Source of the DNA: Thamnaconus septentrionalis
Lineage: Eukaryota; Chordata; Actinopteri; Tetraodontiformes; Monacanthidae
Reading direction: 5' to 3'
Assembly: GCA_009823395.1 (NCBI GenBank)
Contig: CM020503.1
Span: 8,342,501-8,406,500, forward strand
Length of the DNA stretch: 64,000 nucleotides
This document shows, piece by piece, positions 1 through 12,473 of this stretch (position 1 is its first letter; every line of letters starts with the position of its first letter). The notes beneath the pieces are model-generated. The model made no database searches. It saw only the letters and a program-made list of their open reading frames with translations, and had not been told where the DNA came from. Position numbers and translations under genes: made by a program.

Positions 1-1346
1 TCAGAGTTTTTGTTAATATGAGGATTAATGTGATTTGAGTGAAATATAGTTCAACTCAAGGGCCAAATCCGGCCTGTCATGTCATTTTACGCATCCCACA
101 ATATTGTAGAAGCTGTATGTGGTTTAGAAAGGTGCCTAGAGACACCATTGGTTTGCATCTGGTTTTAGTGGCCCACAAAGTGCTGATCACTAGATTCCAA
201 TGCTTCCACTGAAATTGCCACAAATTGTCAAAAACCGTTCAAGATTATCACAAAAAAATAATGCAGGATGAGGGAAATTAGGTTTAATAGGTTTGATATT
301 ATGTTTATTTTTAATATTTATTTTTGGTCTTTGCTATTGATTTGAAAAGTGTGCTTCTTTCAATGATGGAGTTATTTGGGTTTGTTAATCTGATTCATTA
401 AAACGATCAAGTCACAGAACTACATGTGCTGGCACATATTTGACATTGTTGCAAATGCATATGCAACATTTACAACTTGAAAAAAGCAATAATCTAATAC
501 TGTGACAGTTGTAGGAGTGTGTGAACAAGAGGGTTGTGACTTTGTACAATCTTGCTGTCACAACTGCAGCTTGAGGGCAGCTGTATTGCTGATGTGGCCC
601 TCAGTAAAAATAAGTTTGACACCTTTGCAGATAGTTGTACATTTAAAAGTCATATGCCCCTTTTATTATTAAAGGACTTTTATTGTTTATTTGAACAATC
701 AGTTACCATGTTTTATGGCAGCTGGGGTCACACTGCGTGCGGCAGCTGAAATGAACTGTAAATCATGTGATTTGGCCTGTAAAGGAGAGTTATTTCCTGA
801 CCATCCACAATAATTACAGACCATCTCATGACCTTAACAGTGACTGCAATGATTGAGGTCTGACTCAGCAGTGAGATGTGCACTTTGTATCACTTTGTAT
901 TGCTGATGCATTCCTGACACCCTTCTGGCCTAGGTGAATTTCCAGTCCAACCAAACAACCACGAGGTGTACAATTCTTACAATACAAAATAGTAACAGCC
1001 CGTTTAAAATGACCACAAAAACTTCAACTGTGTTTTTAACTTGTGCTTTCTTGTTTGTTTGTTTTCTTACATCTGTTCAAAGTTCGGATAATTCAAGAAA
1101 TTAAAAGTAACTTATAATCATATCCCAATTTTGGTTTACATAAAAGTGGTGATCAGACTCATATCGTCTGAACACAAATATGTTTTTGTGTCGCCATAAA
1201 AATTGGTTCTAAAATTGGTTGTTTCAGTAACTGCAATAGGATAAACACATCTCAACATCCCAACATCCCCCTCGCAGAAAATTTCCAAGTTCTTATCAAT
1301 CCTCATGATAATTGTAAAAGGTTAAAAATCAGGAGATCGCACTCAC
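1..1346. other. Left-edge non-coding stretch
   Basis: No convincing exon, RNA gene or transposon is seen here. If the signal-peptide exon at 1347-1413 is real, this stretch lies at least partly in the first intron of that minus-strand gene. The sequence is AT-rich and unremarkable. Confidence 0.5.
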
Positions 1347-1413
1347 CTTGCACCACCTGGAAGTCCTGAGCCAGCAGCAACAGAGAGACGAAACACAGAC
1401 CGTGAAGGCCCAT
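1347..1413 (-). CDS. Signal-peptide first coding exon of an unidentified gene leaving the left edge
   Basis: Reading from the ATG at 1413-1411, the exon encodes 22 residues, MGLHGLCFVSLLLLAQDF followed by QVVQ. This is a typical secretory signal with a hydrophobic Leu-rich core. It is followed by a strong splice donor (G|gtgagt, GT at 1346-1345). The exon ends in phase 1, the same phase as the first exons of the mucin paralogues in this window, but the sequence is not clearly related to their MAKIL-type leader. The rest of the gene would lie to the left, outside the window. The product is not recognised. In mammals HEG1, another mucin-like membrane protein, neighbours MUC13, so a mucin-like or adhesion protein is possible, but nothing here proves it. 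Confidence 0.5.
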
Positions 1414-3354
1414 CACGTATCTATCAGTTACTTTGACTACGGCTACCCTCTCATGCTCAACCTGACACCCTTCTCCTGACTGGCCCAAGTGAAGATGCTG
1501 CCTCTGGCTTTGTCCAGTACAACCTGGAGTGGGCAGGGCACCAGTAATGTGACACAGCGTAAAACAGCTTTTTATGGTGACTCCTTTCACATAAACCGGA
1601 TCCAAGATTAACTTTTACCTGGTAGCATCCTGCCTACATCAGCAAAAAAAAAAGGTTATCATTCATTTTCTGTGCTATGTGGCTGCCAGAAAGGGAAGCA
1701 ATGAGAGTTTTTGTGCTTCATTAGTTTTTCATAGTCAAGAGAAGGTTAAAAGTTGATTTCTGATTTCCAGTGTGTCAAGGCAGTACAAATCCTAATTGAA
1801 TCCGAATTGAGCCCCTCACTTGGTTCCCAGTGAGGGGCTTGTGTGTGCTTTTATAAATGCATAAATGCCCTACTTCCAACTCTGGGTTGTCATGGTTCTG
1901 CAGTATAGTAGAATTGCAAAATTGTTGATCCAGATCCATATAAGAAGTACACAAAGAATATAGTCACATCATTCTTCATGTTATGGAAATGTTCAGATCT
2001 CTGTGTTGTTTTTTTTCTTCAAATCCCAGACTCTGGCAGAGACATCTTATATAATCAGTTATTCAAGCAGATTCAGATTCAAACAGCATTTTTCAGCCCA
2101 CTGTTTAAAGTCTCCAGGAAAAACATTGGGATTTAGCTTCTTACAAAATCCCTACTCTTGTTTGAAAGGTAATAAAGAGAAACCCAGGACCAAAACTGAC
2201 CTGTACTACTGCAGGTACTTTTGCCGAACTGGGTGTTTTAATGCAAACATTTGTAAAAATAAAACTAAAGACTTGTGGAGGATAGGCTTTTCAAAAAAAC
2301 AAAACAAAACATAAAAATAGAAAATATGGGCGAAAATGCAATTTCATTTTAATTCTTTATGTCTTTATATTCTTTATACAAGTCTTCGTACAAAAATGTT
2401 TTAATGTGTTGAATGTCTAAATGGCCTTAATTTAAAATGTTCTTTTGTGTTAAATGTCTTACTGTAAGTTAATTATAGCTTCTATGGGGGAACACTTATG
2501 ATGGCCAAATCTAATATGTGCAACATGTACCCTAATGTTTCACTGCAACTTTGTAGGATAGGGATAAAAGCTTCATTCATTCGCTTGGTTATTCACTGAA
2601 CGGCAGCAAACAAAGGCATTCTTCGTGCAACAGGGGCTATTTGGCATTCCTTCTTCTACAGTTTAATGTTAATTCTACTATTAGTGCAGTTGAATAAGGC
2701 ACAAGTATTCCCAGTGGACTGGAGTGGTGTGTATGTGTGTGTGTGTGTTTTCTCTGTTTACTTTTTAGCGCAGCTTGTGACATTACTAACCAGAACAAAA
2801 TAAAAATCCTCTGCTGCTGAGAAACTACTCACCGGTTAAAGAAGGATGTCTTTGTTGAGAATTAAAAAAAAAAAAAAAAAAAAAAGAAATCAATATTCAA
2901 TATTTGTTTTTCTAACTCAATTTTTTATTAAAATGAGACAGTGAGTACAGAACTTGTCAGTCAACAAAACAAATGTAATTTGGAAGTCATTTGTAATCAA
3001 AACATTTTATTTCCAAGGAAAACTTTATTTGAAGGAATTTATTGAAAGATAAGTGCTCAGTGCTCAAGTGTTTGTGAGTATGACATGCAGGCCGATACTA
3101 CTTGGTTAAAATATGACTGATTGGCTTTGTTTGTGAACTCCGACAGCTGCATAAAAAGTATTACATTTAGTTTCAGTAAAACAAAATAACAATTTCCTAT
3201 ATTAGTGCAGGATTTGATTACATATCTTTTTAGCATAAAAGCTTTCAAAGGAAATTGCTTTTTCCAATGACACTTTTCAATGTGGGTGAAAAGAGTGTTT
3301 CCAGTGAAACACTGTGATCTATTAAACGTGAGACTTCCTCTTCTTTGGAATCAA
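1414..3354. other. Intergenic stretch and 3' flank of mucin paralogue 1
   Basis: No gene is seen. It contains a short GT repeat (2726-2748) and a poly-A run (2863-2885). Two minus-strand AATAAA hexamers (TTTATT on the plus strand, near 3007 and 3026) lie about 330-350 bases past the paralogue 1 stop codon and could be its polyadenylation signals. Confidence 0.45.
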
Positions 3355-4336
3355 TCAGTAGCGTGGTCTCCCATCATCATGCAGGTAGTGGGGATTATCC
3401 AAGCCTTGACTGTAGAGACTGTTCTGGGCCCTGCTTCTTCTGTAGCTGTTGTCCTGGGCTTGATTCTGAGTGGCGTATCTGTCCATGTCAATTTCTGAAT
3501 ATTGCTGCCAAAACAGACAGGAGAGAGCAGGAGGATTACAAACTGACACGTTTTGTCTTTATTCCACACTTCCAGTCCAACTGCCCTGCCTCATTCTCCT
3601 TAATTCACGCGAGCATTCAGTACGCCTTGATTCTAAACTAAACTTACTAAACTTGCTCTCTCTGGCCCCAGACAAGCACTCACCACGTCCTCCTCATTTG
3701 GAACAAAGTTACGCCAGCTGTCCCTGGTATTCAACTCCAGTTTGGACTGGGGTCCCAGGCTGCTTTTGGTTTTGGCCCGTGGCATCTTGGGTATTTGGAT
3801 GTTGAGGAAAGCGCTTGCAGCAGTGGAGGTGGTGGCGTAAGGTTTCTTGAGGTCGGCATCGTCGCTCAACTTGGATCTTTTCTTAGATCTGAGAAAACAA
3901 GGCGTAAGGTGCAACAGGAAGGGCGTAACGGAGAAGAAACACAGCAGAGACGACTGAATGTGTCTAAACACTGAAAGGTCAAACTCACTTGTGTGCCATG
4001 ACTGACAAAGTGCTGGTGGTGACAATTATTATTGCACCAAACACGGAGCCGACAACTGTCAGTATCAGCTGCCAGTCTGAAAAGGAAAGCAAATTTACTA
4101 ACAATACTGCAGACATTCAAGGTTTCACATTCTTCAGGGATGTGCAACAGGCAACCAACAGATTTTCATTTAGGGCACTTAAGCCTGCAATGAAGTATGT
4201 CAGCACCTTTCTGTTGCTCCAGAGGAAGCTGCACATACATACAGAGCTTGTGACTTCCAAGACAATGCTGCCTTCAATTTTGCCTTCAATAACATCACAT
4301 TCACACTTGAGTTTCCAATTCACCTCCCCAATTCAC

Positions 4337-4418
4337 CTCACATGCATGATTTTGTACTGTGGGGGGGAAGCCAGAGAACCCGGAGAGAACCCACGCAGAC
4401 ATAATATAGGGAGAACAT
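4337..4418 (-). mobile_element. Partial tRNA-derived SINE
   Basis: This matches the central part of the SINE at 43299-43690 (the stretch around the catgcatg and gagagaacccacgcagac motifs). It lies in the intron between the EGF3 and transmembrane exons of paralogue 1. Confidence 0.7.
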
Positions 4419-6700
4419 CACCTTCAGGTGATCGCCCAAAGAAATGTAATCATTTTTAAAAAGCATACTTAAAGTATTTAAAATTTAAATTGTTCCATAG
4501 TATGTATGTAGAGACACAAAAATTAATAACTATTCACTACTGTAAAAAAGCATATATGTTTACATGAAAACTCGGTCCAACTGACTTTTACTCTAAGACA
4601 TGCATTGTCATGATCACACCTGGTCTAAAAAAAGATGTGCGATCAAGTGAAACCCCAAAAAACAGTGTTTTCAATGTGCTTCATTGTGATCACATACTCA
4701 TACTCACTTAAATACACCCTCAAAGAGCAGCATCTTCATTTACAATTGAACAAATTTTTAGGAGTCAATTTTCATTTTTACATTTTTTGTCTTTGTCTAT
4801 AATAATTTTGTTTGCTTCCGTCACTGACAGTCACATGCTGTAATACTCACTCTCTTGACAGTTAAAACCGGTGTGACCGAAATTACATCTAAAAGAAAAG
4901 AAGAGGAAGATGAATTGCATTTATGAAGTGATTGCATGGGTCTGAAACCAAAGGCAACATTTTTGGCTCTTACTTTGTACATGTAGAATTTGAAACGGCC
5001 TTGAATCCATTGGGACAAGCTGCAAATGAATAAATAAATAAATAAATAAATGAATAAATACATAAATAAATAAGTTTTATTTTTGGAGAATGTCATAGGC
5101 ATACACAATTTTTTTCATTACTAACTCTTACCAGTGCACACCCTGTCACTGAGCTCAGTCTTAATGTAGCCATCAAAACAAGTGCATGTGAAGTCTCCAT
5201 CTTTTGATAAACATTTGGCAGTGATGTTATTGCAGGGAATCTTTGTGCACAGATCTACCCCTGTAAAGAAAGGAAATCAGAACATACAATCTTTTTGGAC
5301 ACTTGAAATCAAATATTTGCAGCTTTAGGTATTTATATGAAAAAAAGAAATGACAGCATCATATCAACAGGAGTGTCAAAAGAAGGCATGACGTGAAAAA
5401 TAGGATATAGGTCTTTGTAAAACTGTCATATCCACAACTAGGCAGTCTGTCTTTTTTATGGATTCCCCTTCCTGTCTTTTGTGTGTGTTTTCCCTCTCTC
5501 TCTTTCTCCAGGGGTGGATTTAGGTGCAGCCAGCTGCAGATTCCCACACACCTGAGGCTGTTCATTCCCATCAACCCTCCGCTTTAGAGGCCCGGCCCTC
5601 CAACCAGCCCCTGCTAGATCGTCGCAGCTATCACAGCGGTAACAACTGTCAGGCTGGGTTTGCAAAGAATTTCTTCGAATCTCTTGATCCTACTTCCTAG
5701 TTTTTGTCGTCTGGATTTTTACTATTGGCCTTCCCTTCAAGGAAAACTTTTCTGTACTGCATGCTGCCTCCCTGGACCCGCTCCTGCTGCAAGGCTCCAT
5801 TCAGCCACAGTTGACCTGCTTTTGCTTCTCTCCTGGCTTCAGTCCTGGGCTCCACCGCCAAACTTCATCTACTGAAAGCAACTAAATAACAGTCAAAAGT
5901 CTGCTGCCACTCTGCGTCTCATTGTGTCTGTGCCTTGGTCCAACTGCCCCCCTCCCCCCCAATGTCACAAAAACTTAATATAACAAGAGCAATTTCTGAA
6001 CGTATTAATTGATCCTACCAGTAAAACTAACTCTGTCCGTGTCAACCTTTTCGGCAACTTCGTCTTGAGTGATGTCAGAAGATGTTTCAAAGAATATCTC
6101 GACACTTGCACTGACGCCACTTGTGTCTGACTTTGCTATAAAACGAGATGAAGCACCAATGGGTCTGACAAAGATCAAAACATGAAGGTTATTTTCAATT
6201 GTGAAAATTATAAAGTCTCTGCTCGAAAATGGGAAGGAATAGCACTTTGTCTAACAAAGATCAAAACGTGAAGATTTTTTTCCCAATTGAATTTGTTAAG
6301 AAAACAGTTATGAGATATGAATGACCACTATAAAAACTTACTTGATTTCAATAACTGTAGAGTTAATGTAACCAGTATCATCCTCGTTGAAAACATCATC
6401 TATCTGTGTTTTGAAAAGAAAACAAAAATCAGCTGTGACAGTGAGACAAAGTGTAAAACAACATACAAATGTTGAACGATAACAGTGAATCACAAATATT
6501 TTGTAGACAGAAAAAGTGTTTTATTCTACATGAGATGCATTCAGTTGTTGCTGCTGCATCCAGAGACAGATCATGATAGACTGAAACAAATGATTATCGG
6601 ATTTCCTTTGAGATGTGATGGATGTGAAAAATTTGAGAGCTTAGCTCTCAAATTTGAAAACATGTAAGTCACAGGGGAAAGGATAAGAAATGTTTCTTAC

Positions 6701-6950
6701 ATGCTCAGTGATTTGTTTTGTAGCATTTTTAAATTCCGATGATGATGTGTTGTTCATTTCGTCATTGTACGGTACATCTTGGAATTCCATGGTTCCAGGG
6801 AAAACTTTGGCTGAATTATGTAAAAGTCACAAAGCATAGAAACTCTGAGGAAAGATCGTGGTTGAAAATAACAAGACAAAGAATCGTTTGATGTTGAAGC
6901 AAATATTGGCCACAAGGAGATGTGTCGCAGGGGTCTTTGGTGCAAATAGG
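6701..6950 (-). other. EGF1 remnant and first SEA exon of paralogue 1
   Basis: At about 6945-6910 an acceptor (ACCAAAG) is followed by coding sequence for DPCDTSPCGQ, matching the start of EGF1 in paralogues 2 and 4 (DPCTSNPCGQ and DPCNPNPCGQ). After that the sequence matches intron sequence that follows EGF1 in those genes, so the rest of the exon and its donor are deleted. The next exon, 6804-6701, is intact and begins VFPGTMEFQDV, the N-terminal part of the SEA module. Confidence 0.75.
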
Positions 6951-7050
6951 AGATATTATATTTTCTAAAATGAAACTTTTATCATACTAAAAGAACAGAG
7001 ACAAAAATAATCCAATCCCTCATTAATGCAGAATTACTTCAATGAATTAC

Positions 7051-9494
7051 CTCCAGGTGTTGTGGTTTGGGTTGAACCCGTGTCGCCTCCAGGTGTTGTG
7101 GTTTGGGTTGAACCCGTGTCGCCTCCAGGTGTTGTGGCCTGGGTTGAACCTGTGTCGCCTCCAGGTGTTGTTGACTGAGTTGAACCCGTGTCGCCTCCAA
7201 GTGTTGTTGACTGGGTTGAACCGGTGTCGCCACCAGGTGTTGTGGCCTGAGTTGAACCGGTGTCGCCTCCAGGTGTTGTGGCCTGAGTTGAACCGGTGTC
7301 GCCTCCAGGTGTTGTTGACTGGGTTGAACCGGTGTCGCCTCCAGGTGTTGTTGACTGGGTGGCCTGGGTCGACCCCGTGTCGCCTCCAGGTGTTGCGGAC
7401 TGGGTTGAACCCGCGTTGCCTCCAGGTGTTGTGGACTGGGTTGAACCCGTGTTGCCTCCAGGTGTTGTGGCCTGGGTTGAACCCGCGTTGCCTCCAGGTG
7501 TTGTTGACTGAGTTGACCCCGTGTCGTCTCCAGGTGTTGTGGCCTGGGTCGACCCCGTGTCGCCTCTAGATGTTGGGGACTGGGTTGAACCCGCGTCGCC
7601 TCCAGGTGTTGTGGACTGGGTCGAACCCGCGTTGCCTCCAGGTGTTGTGGACTGGGTTGAACCTGTGTTGCCTCCAGGTGTTGTTGCCTGGGTTGAACCC
7701 GTGTCGCCTCCAGGTGTTGTTGACTGAGTTGACCCCGTGTCGTCTCCAGATGTTGTGGCCGGGGTTGAACCCGTGTTGCCTCCAGGTGTTGTTGACTGAG
7801 TTGACCCCGTGTCGCCTCCAGGTGTTGTGGCCTGGGTCAACCCTGTGTCGCCTCAGGTGTTGTTGACTGAGTTGACCCCGTGTCGTCTCCAGATGTTGTG
7901 GCCGGGGTTGAACCCGTGTCGCCTCCAGGTGTTGTGGCCTGGGTTGAACCCGTGTCGCTTCCAGGTGTTGTTGACTGAGTTGACCCCGTGTCGCCTTCAG
8001 GTGTTGTGGCCTGGGTCGACCCTGTGTCGCCTCCAGGTGTTGTTGACTGAGTTGACCCCGTGTCGTCTCCAGATGTTGTGGCCGGGGTCAAACCCGTGTC
8101 GCCTCCAGGTGTTGTGGCCTGGGTTGAACCCGTGTCGCCTCCAGGTGTTGTGGCCGGGGTCGACCCGTGTCGCCACCAGGTGTTGTGGACTGGGTCGAAC
8201 CCGTGTTGCCTCCAGGTGTTGTTGACTGAGTTGACCCCGTGTCGTCTCCAGATGTTGTGGCCGGGGTCGACCCTGTGTCGCCTCCAGGTGTTGTGGACTG
8301 GGTTGAACCCGTGTCGCCTCCAGGTGTTGTGGACTGGGTTGAACCCGTGTCGCCTCCAGGTGTTGTGGCCTGGGTTGAACCCGTGTCGCCTCCAGGTGTT
8401 GTTGACTGAGTTGACCCCGTGTCGCCTTCAGATGTTGTGGCCTGGGTCAACCCTGTGTCGCCTCCAGGTGTTGTTGACTGAGTTGACCCGTGTCGCCTTC
8501 AGATGTTGTGGCCTGGGTCAACCCCGTGTCGTCTCCAGATGTTGTGGCCGGGGTCGACCCCGTGTCGCCTCCAGGTGTTGTGGCCTGGGTTGAACTCGTG
8601 TCACCTTCAGGTGTTGTGGCCGGGTTCGACCCCGTGTCGCCACCAGGTGTTGTGGACTGGGTCGAACCCGTGTCGCCTCCAGGTGTTGTTGACTGAGTTG
8701 ACCCCGTGTCGTCTCCAGATGTTGTGGCCGGGGTCGACCCTGTGTCGCCTCCAGGTGTTGTGGACTGGGTTGAACCCGTGTCGCCTCCAGGTGTTGTGGA
8801 CTGGGTTGAACCCGTGTCGCCTTCAGGTGTTGTGGCCTGGATTGAACCTGTGTCGCCTCCAGGTGTTGTTTCCTGGGTTGAACCCGTGTCGCCTGCAGAT
8901 GTTGTGGCTTGGGTCGAACCTGTGTCGCCTCCCAGTGTTGTTGACTGAGTTGAACCCGTGTCGCCTCCAGGTGCTGTGGCCTGGGTCGACCCTGTGTCGC
9001 CTCCAGGTGTTGTTGACTGAGTTGAACCCGTGTCGCCTCCAGATGTTGTGGACTGGGTTGAACCCGTGTCGCCTCCAGGTGTTGTGGCCTGGGTTGAACC
9101 TGTGTCGCCTCCAGGTGTTGTGGCATGGGTTGACCCCGTGTCGCCTTCAGATGTTGTGGCCTGGGTCGAACCTGTGTCGCCTCCAGGTGTTGTTGACTGA
9201 GTTGAACCCGTGTCGCCTCCAGATGTTGTGGCTGTGGCCCAGGTGTTGTGGCCTGGGTCGCCTCCAGGTGTTGTTGACTGAGTTGACCCCGTGTCGCCTC
9301 CAGATGTTGTGACTGGGTCGAACCTGTGTCGCCTCCAGGTGTTGTTGCCTGGGTTGAACCCGTGTTGCCTTCAGATGTTGTGGCCGGGGTCGACCCTGTG
9401 TCACCTCCAGGCTTTGTGGCCTAGATAGAATCCATGCTTCTTTCAGTTTCTGCTTTTACTGACTTCATGAAGGTTTTTTCACTGACATCATTAG
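7051..9494 (-). repeat. 36-nt tandem repeat (PTS) exon of paralogue 1
   Basis: About 65 copies of a 36-nt unit encode the 12-residue motif [12 protein letters not shown], with variants such as GGNTGSTQS and SGDDTGSTP. Thr, Ser and Pro are abundant, as in mucin O-glycosylation domains. The exon starts after a good acceptor (GTACAG, AG at 9496-9495) with the non-repeat leader ANDVSEKT, comparable to DGVSGET in paralogue 4. It ends at a donor at 7050-7049 in phase 1. Four one-base losses break the frame; adding them back gives the exact length needed to enter and leave in phase 1. Degenerate 5'-most units include the codon CAG changed to TAG at 9423-9421. Confidence 0.85.
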
Positions 9495-10109
9495 CTGTAC
9501 AACAATAGAATGGAACAAATTAATAAAGTAAAAACATCATAATATGGACAATACCTTCAAATTCATATTTTTCATATATTCATATTGTTCAGATTAAGGA
9601 CACCGTGTCTAGCACGACCATACATTTAGATTAGATCAGAAGAACCTTTTGTACATTTAGTTAGCCACTCAATTTTAATTCGGGACTGAGCCCTGGTGAT
9701 CAGACCAGCTCTGGAACATAGCAGGTCTATCACAGGGCAAAAGACTAGTTTGAAATTTCTATTTTTCTTACTATTACTTCCGCAGCTGTTTTCCATCCAA
9801 ATTTGACCCCCATACATCCAGGTCATAACTCACATAAAATTTAATTGTTAAAAAAAACTGTATGAATCTACTCAATATAGACACAAACACTAAAAAGCCG
9901 TGCCTGCAAAACGAGCTGCAACCCTCCTGTTCACGCCAGACGCGCATGTCTCCGCGACGGTCGACAAACACTTCTGCTCAGGTGCTGTTTACTCCCATTC
10001 ATACAACTCCTCACTCTTCTCTGCCTCTCTCTCTCTCGCTCTTTCCCTTTTTGTTTGTGTGTTTAGATGCCCAAAACCCCACACCAGCCCTGTATCCGTT
10101 GCTTACTTT

Positions 10110-10111
<2 letters not shown>

Positions 10112-10148
<37 letters not shown>
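10112..10148. repeat. (GT)n microsatellite
   Basis: About 18 GT units are read directly. The open frames across it are low-complexity artefacts. Confidence 0.95.
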
Positions 10149-10151
<3 letters not shown>

Positions 10152-10333
10152 TTTGTTACATTGTTTCATCTCTCTCACACTCTGATACAAGATCCTGAAA
10201 AATATAACGTACACAAATATGATCAAATTTGTCATTTTTAGTTTTATTTTGAAAATTGCTTTTATTTTGAAAATGAACTGGATTTTCTCGTGTTTCTTTG
10301 AGTGTTTACGCGGATCGCTCGCAGCTCATGCAT

Positions 10334-10425
10334 AAAATAGACCAAACGCTGAAACGATTGCTGTATGGTGCGAGCGGAGGTACGCGCTGCTTCGCTTCTG
10401 GTATGAATGACATTGATCATTGTTT
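10334..10425. repeat. Interspersed repeat fragment, also present near 50071
   Basis: The block runs from a gaacgattgct-type motif through cgctgcttcgcttctgg to a gtatgaatgac motif. A diverged copy sits at about 50071-50150 (cgaaacgatcgctg, gccgcttcaagtctggcgtgaac). The element class is not identified. Confidence 0.5.
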
Positions 10426-10654
10426 AACATGGGCGCCGAAAGAAGGCGGTCTCTGCTTTGCAACGCTTCCACATCCAGCGTGAACCGGGTGTGAGGTAGG
10501 TGTCAGACCACAGCGGCTCAGTCCCGCTAACGCTGCTTGCAGCTTTTAATTGTAATTCTATTTCTTTGTCAGCAGCCAAGTCCATTGACACACCAGAAAA
10601 TAATACATCAGGGTCATGAGGTAATCAACCAACCAACCAACCCATCAGTCAATC

Positions 10655-10800
10655 AATAAATCAACTTCTATTTGTAAAGCGCTAAATCACAACCCAAGTT
10701 ATATTGAAGTACTTTGCACCATTAGGAGAAAACCCAACTAAAAACCCTCTAGAGCAATCAAGGTGCGACAGTGAGAAATTCGAATTATTGACGAGAACGT
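10655..10800 (+). repeat. Interspersed repeat related to the one near 47295
   Basis: It shares the words tgtaaagcgctaaatcac and gagcaatcaaggtgcgacag with the copy at 47295-47540 (tgtacagcgctaaatcac, gagcaagcaaagtgtgacag). It is probably a short non-autonomous retroelement; the class is not certain. Confidence 0.55.
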
Positions 10801-11239
10801 GTCATCCTCCCAACACTAGGGGGTGGCGTGAGTCTTTTCAGCTGGTCAGCTGCTTTCGGTTGACATATTACATCATTACGATATGTACGATAGTTCATAA
10901 TGTACGTGTTACTTACTTTGCAGATAAGGTGTACCCTATTTCTTGTGCTCATGGTGATTTTAAAAGGCAGACAAGAACGTCGTTTGCTGTTGGAGGGCTA
11001 CAACAACACAATGTCTTCGATGCTACGCTTTGTGCGGTCGCTACGGACCCTAAACTCTCGTTCTTGTTGGATGCGGGTTCGGAGCAGACTGGTGGGAGAG
11101 GGTCGTATTGAAGGAGTTTTCGGACACGGAATGGAAAGACAATTTCCGAACGACGCGCAGATCATTCGACAAACTTTGTGGACTGATGAAAGATGTTTTA
11201 AGCCCCTCGGAGTTGACTGTTAGAACGCCAATTCGCCTC

Positions 11240-11420
11240 CAGATGTGAACCACTATTGTTTATACAAACTGGCTAGCTTTGCAGAATACCGAGTCGTTGC
11301 AAACCAGTTTGCAGTGCACAAATCCACAGTTAAAAAGTTTGTGTACAGGTTTTGCAAAGGAATGGTGTCTTCAGTTATACACACGCTCATTAAAGTGCCG
11401 ACCGTGGAGGAAGCTGGTGC
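11240..11420 (+). mobile_element. PIF/Harbinger-like transposase fragment (decayed)
   Basis: The frame encodes LASFAEYRVVANQFAVHKST followed by VKKFVYRFCKGM. This resembles the helix-turn-helix region of Harbinger/HARBI1-type transposases. The upstream frame is broken and no complete catalytic domain is seen, so this is an inactive relic. Confidence 0.55.
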
Positions 11421-11980
11421 CCCTGCACGCCGTTTCCAGCAGAATAACAGCGAAAGTACCAAAATAAAAACAAATCAGAAAAACATCTTTTTGGTGTGCT
11501 TTTATTTACAAAGTTAAAATTCTTCTAACTTACAAAAATGTGAACGAAAAGGTAGAAATATAAATACGAACGAATACCTATTTGTTCAGGGGTGCGCAAA
11601 ACCGGAGCCCTGCATTTGCTGCGCTACCTTTTAAAAAGGTCTCCGTTGCGCGTTATTTTAATATGTCCATCTCTTTTAGAAGAGAAAGCATCACCCCGGT
11701 CTCATCCTCTCTCCAAATGTGAACATTCTTATTCGCGTTTGCCAGGTTGTTTCGCGCCGTCTGTTTTGTTAGACAATGTAGTTCTGCGGTCATGAGTCGC
11801 GAGAGGGACGCATGCGCACTCGCATTGTCCAGTTAATAGTCCGACGAAGGCGTATACATGGCAGAGAAATTCGAATTCCAATCGCATTATCTGGGTACTG
11901 ACATCGAAAAATTCCACTGCAGGAAGAAATCTAGAGCTGATCCGGCCACCAGAGGGCGGTCATTTGCTTTGAGAAATACA

Positions 11981-11985
<5 letters not shown>

Positions 11986-12070
<85 letters not shown>
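11986..12070. repeat. (GA)n microsatellite
   Basis: About 85 bases of nearly perfect GA repeat. Confidence 0.95.
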
Positions 12071-12072
<2 letters not shown>

Positions 12073-12473
12073 GTGATCAGAGCACACCGAAATGCAGACA
12101 CATGGGCGCCGCCATTACTCCAACCCCCTGACTCCACTCCGGAACTCAACGCCGGAAGTTAGTTGATCGTTTTGTTTTTTAAATGTATTTTTTAATAATT
12201 GCGCAAAACAGTACAAACAAAAACAAACAAAAGAAACCCAATAGCAACAAAAACTATCGCCGGACATGGGCTCCGCTATAACTTCTATACCGTAACTCAA
12301 GACCGTAACTCAACGCCGGAAGTGAGTTGATCTTTTTTTTTTAGTTTTAATATACTGTTGGACATCGTTCTCAAATGTAAGAAAAAGGGTTTTAATACAT
12401 TTTTTAAAAGAAAGGGTAAAATCAGGTTCAATATAAGAGAAAATCAAATTATAGACATCTACTCAGCAAAGTT

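Noticed and set aside
3633..4025. Single 130-residue protein on the minus strand
   Set aside because: It is the tail exon of paralogue 1 read through its flanking introns; donor and acceptor sites and comparison with paralogues 2 and 3 define the exon as 3684-3888.
7042..9312. Plus-strand frames of [16 protein letters not shown] and [15 protein letters not shown] repeats
   Set aside because: Antisense shadows of the 36-nt repeat exon of paralogue 1.
11858..12149. Arg-Glu and Ser-Leu open frames
   Set aside because: Translation of the GA microsatellite.
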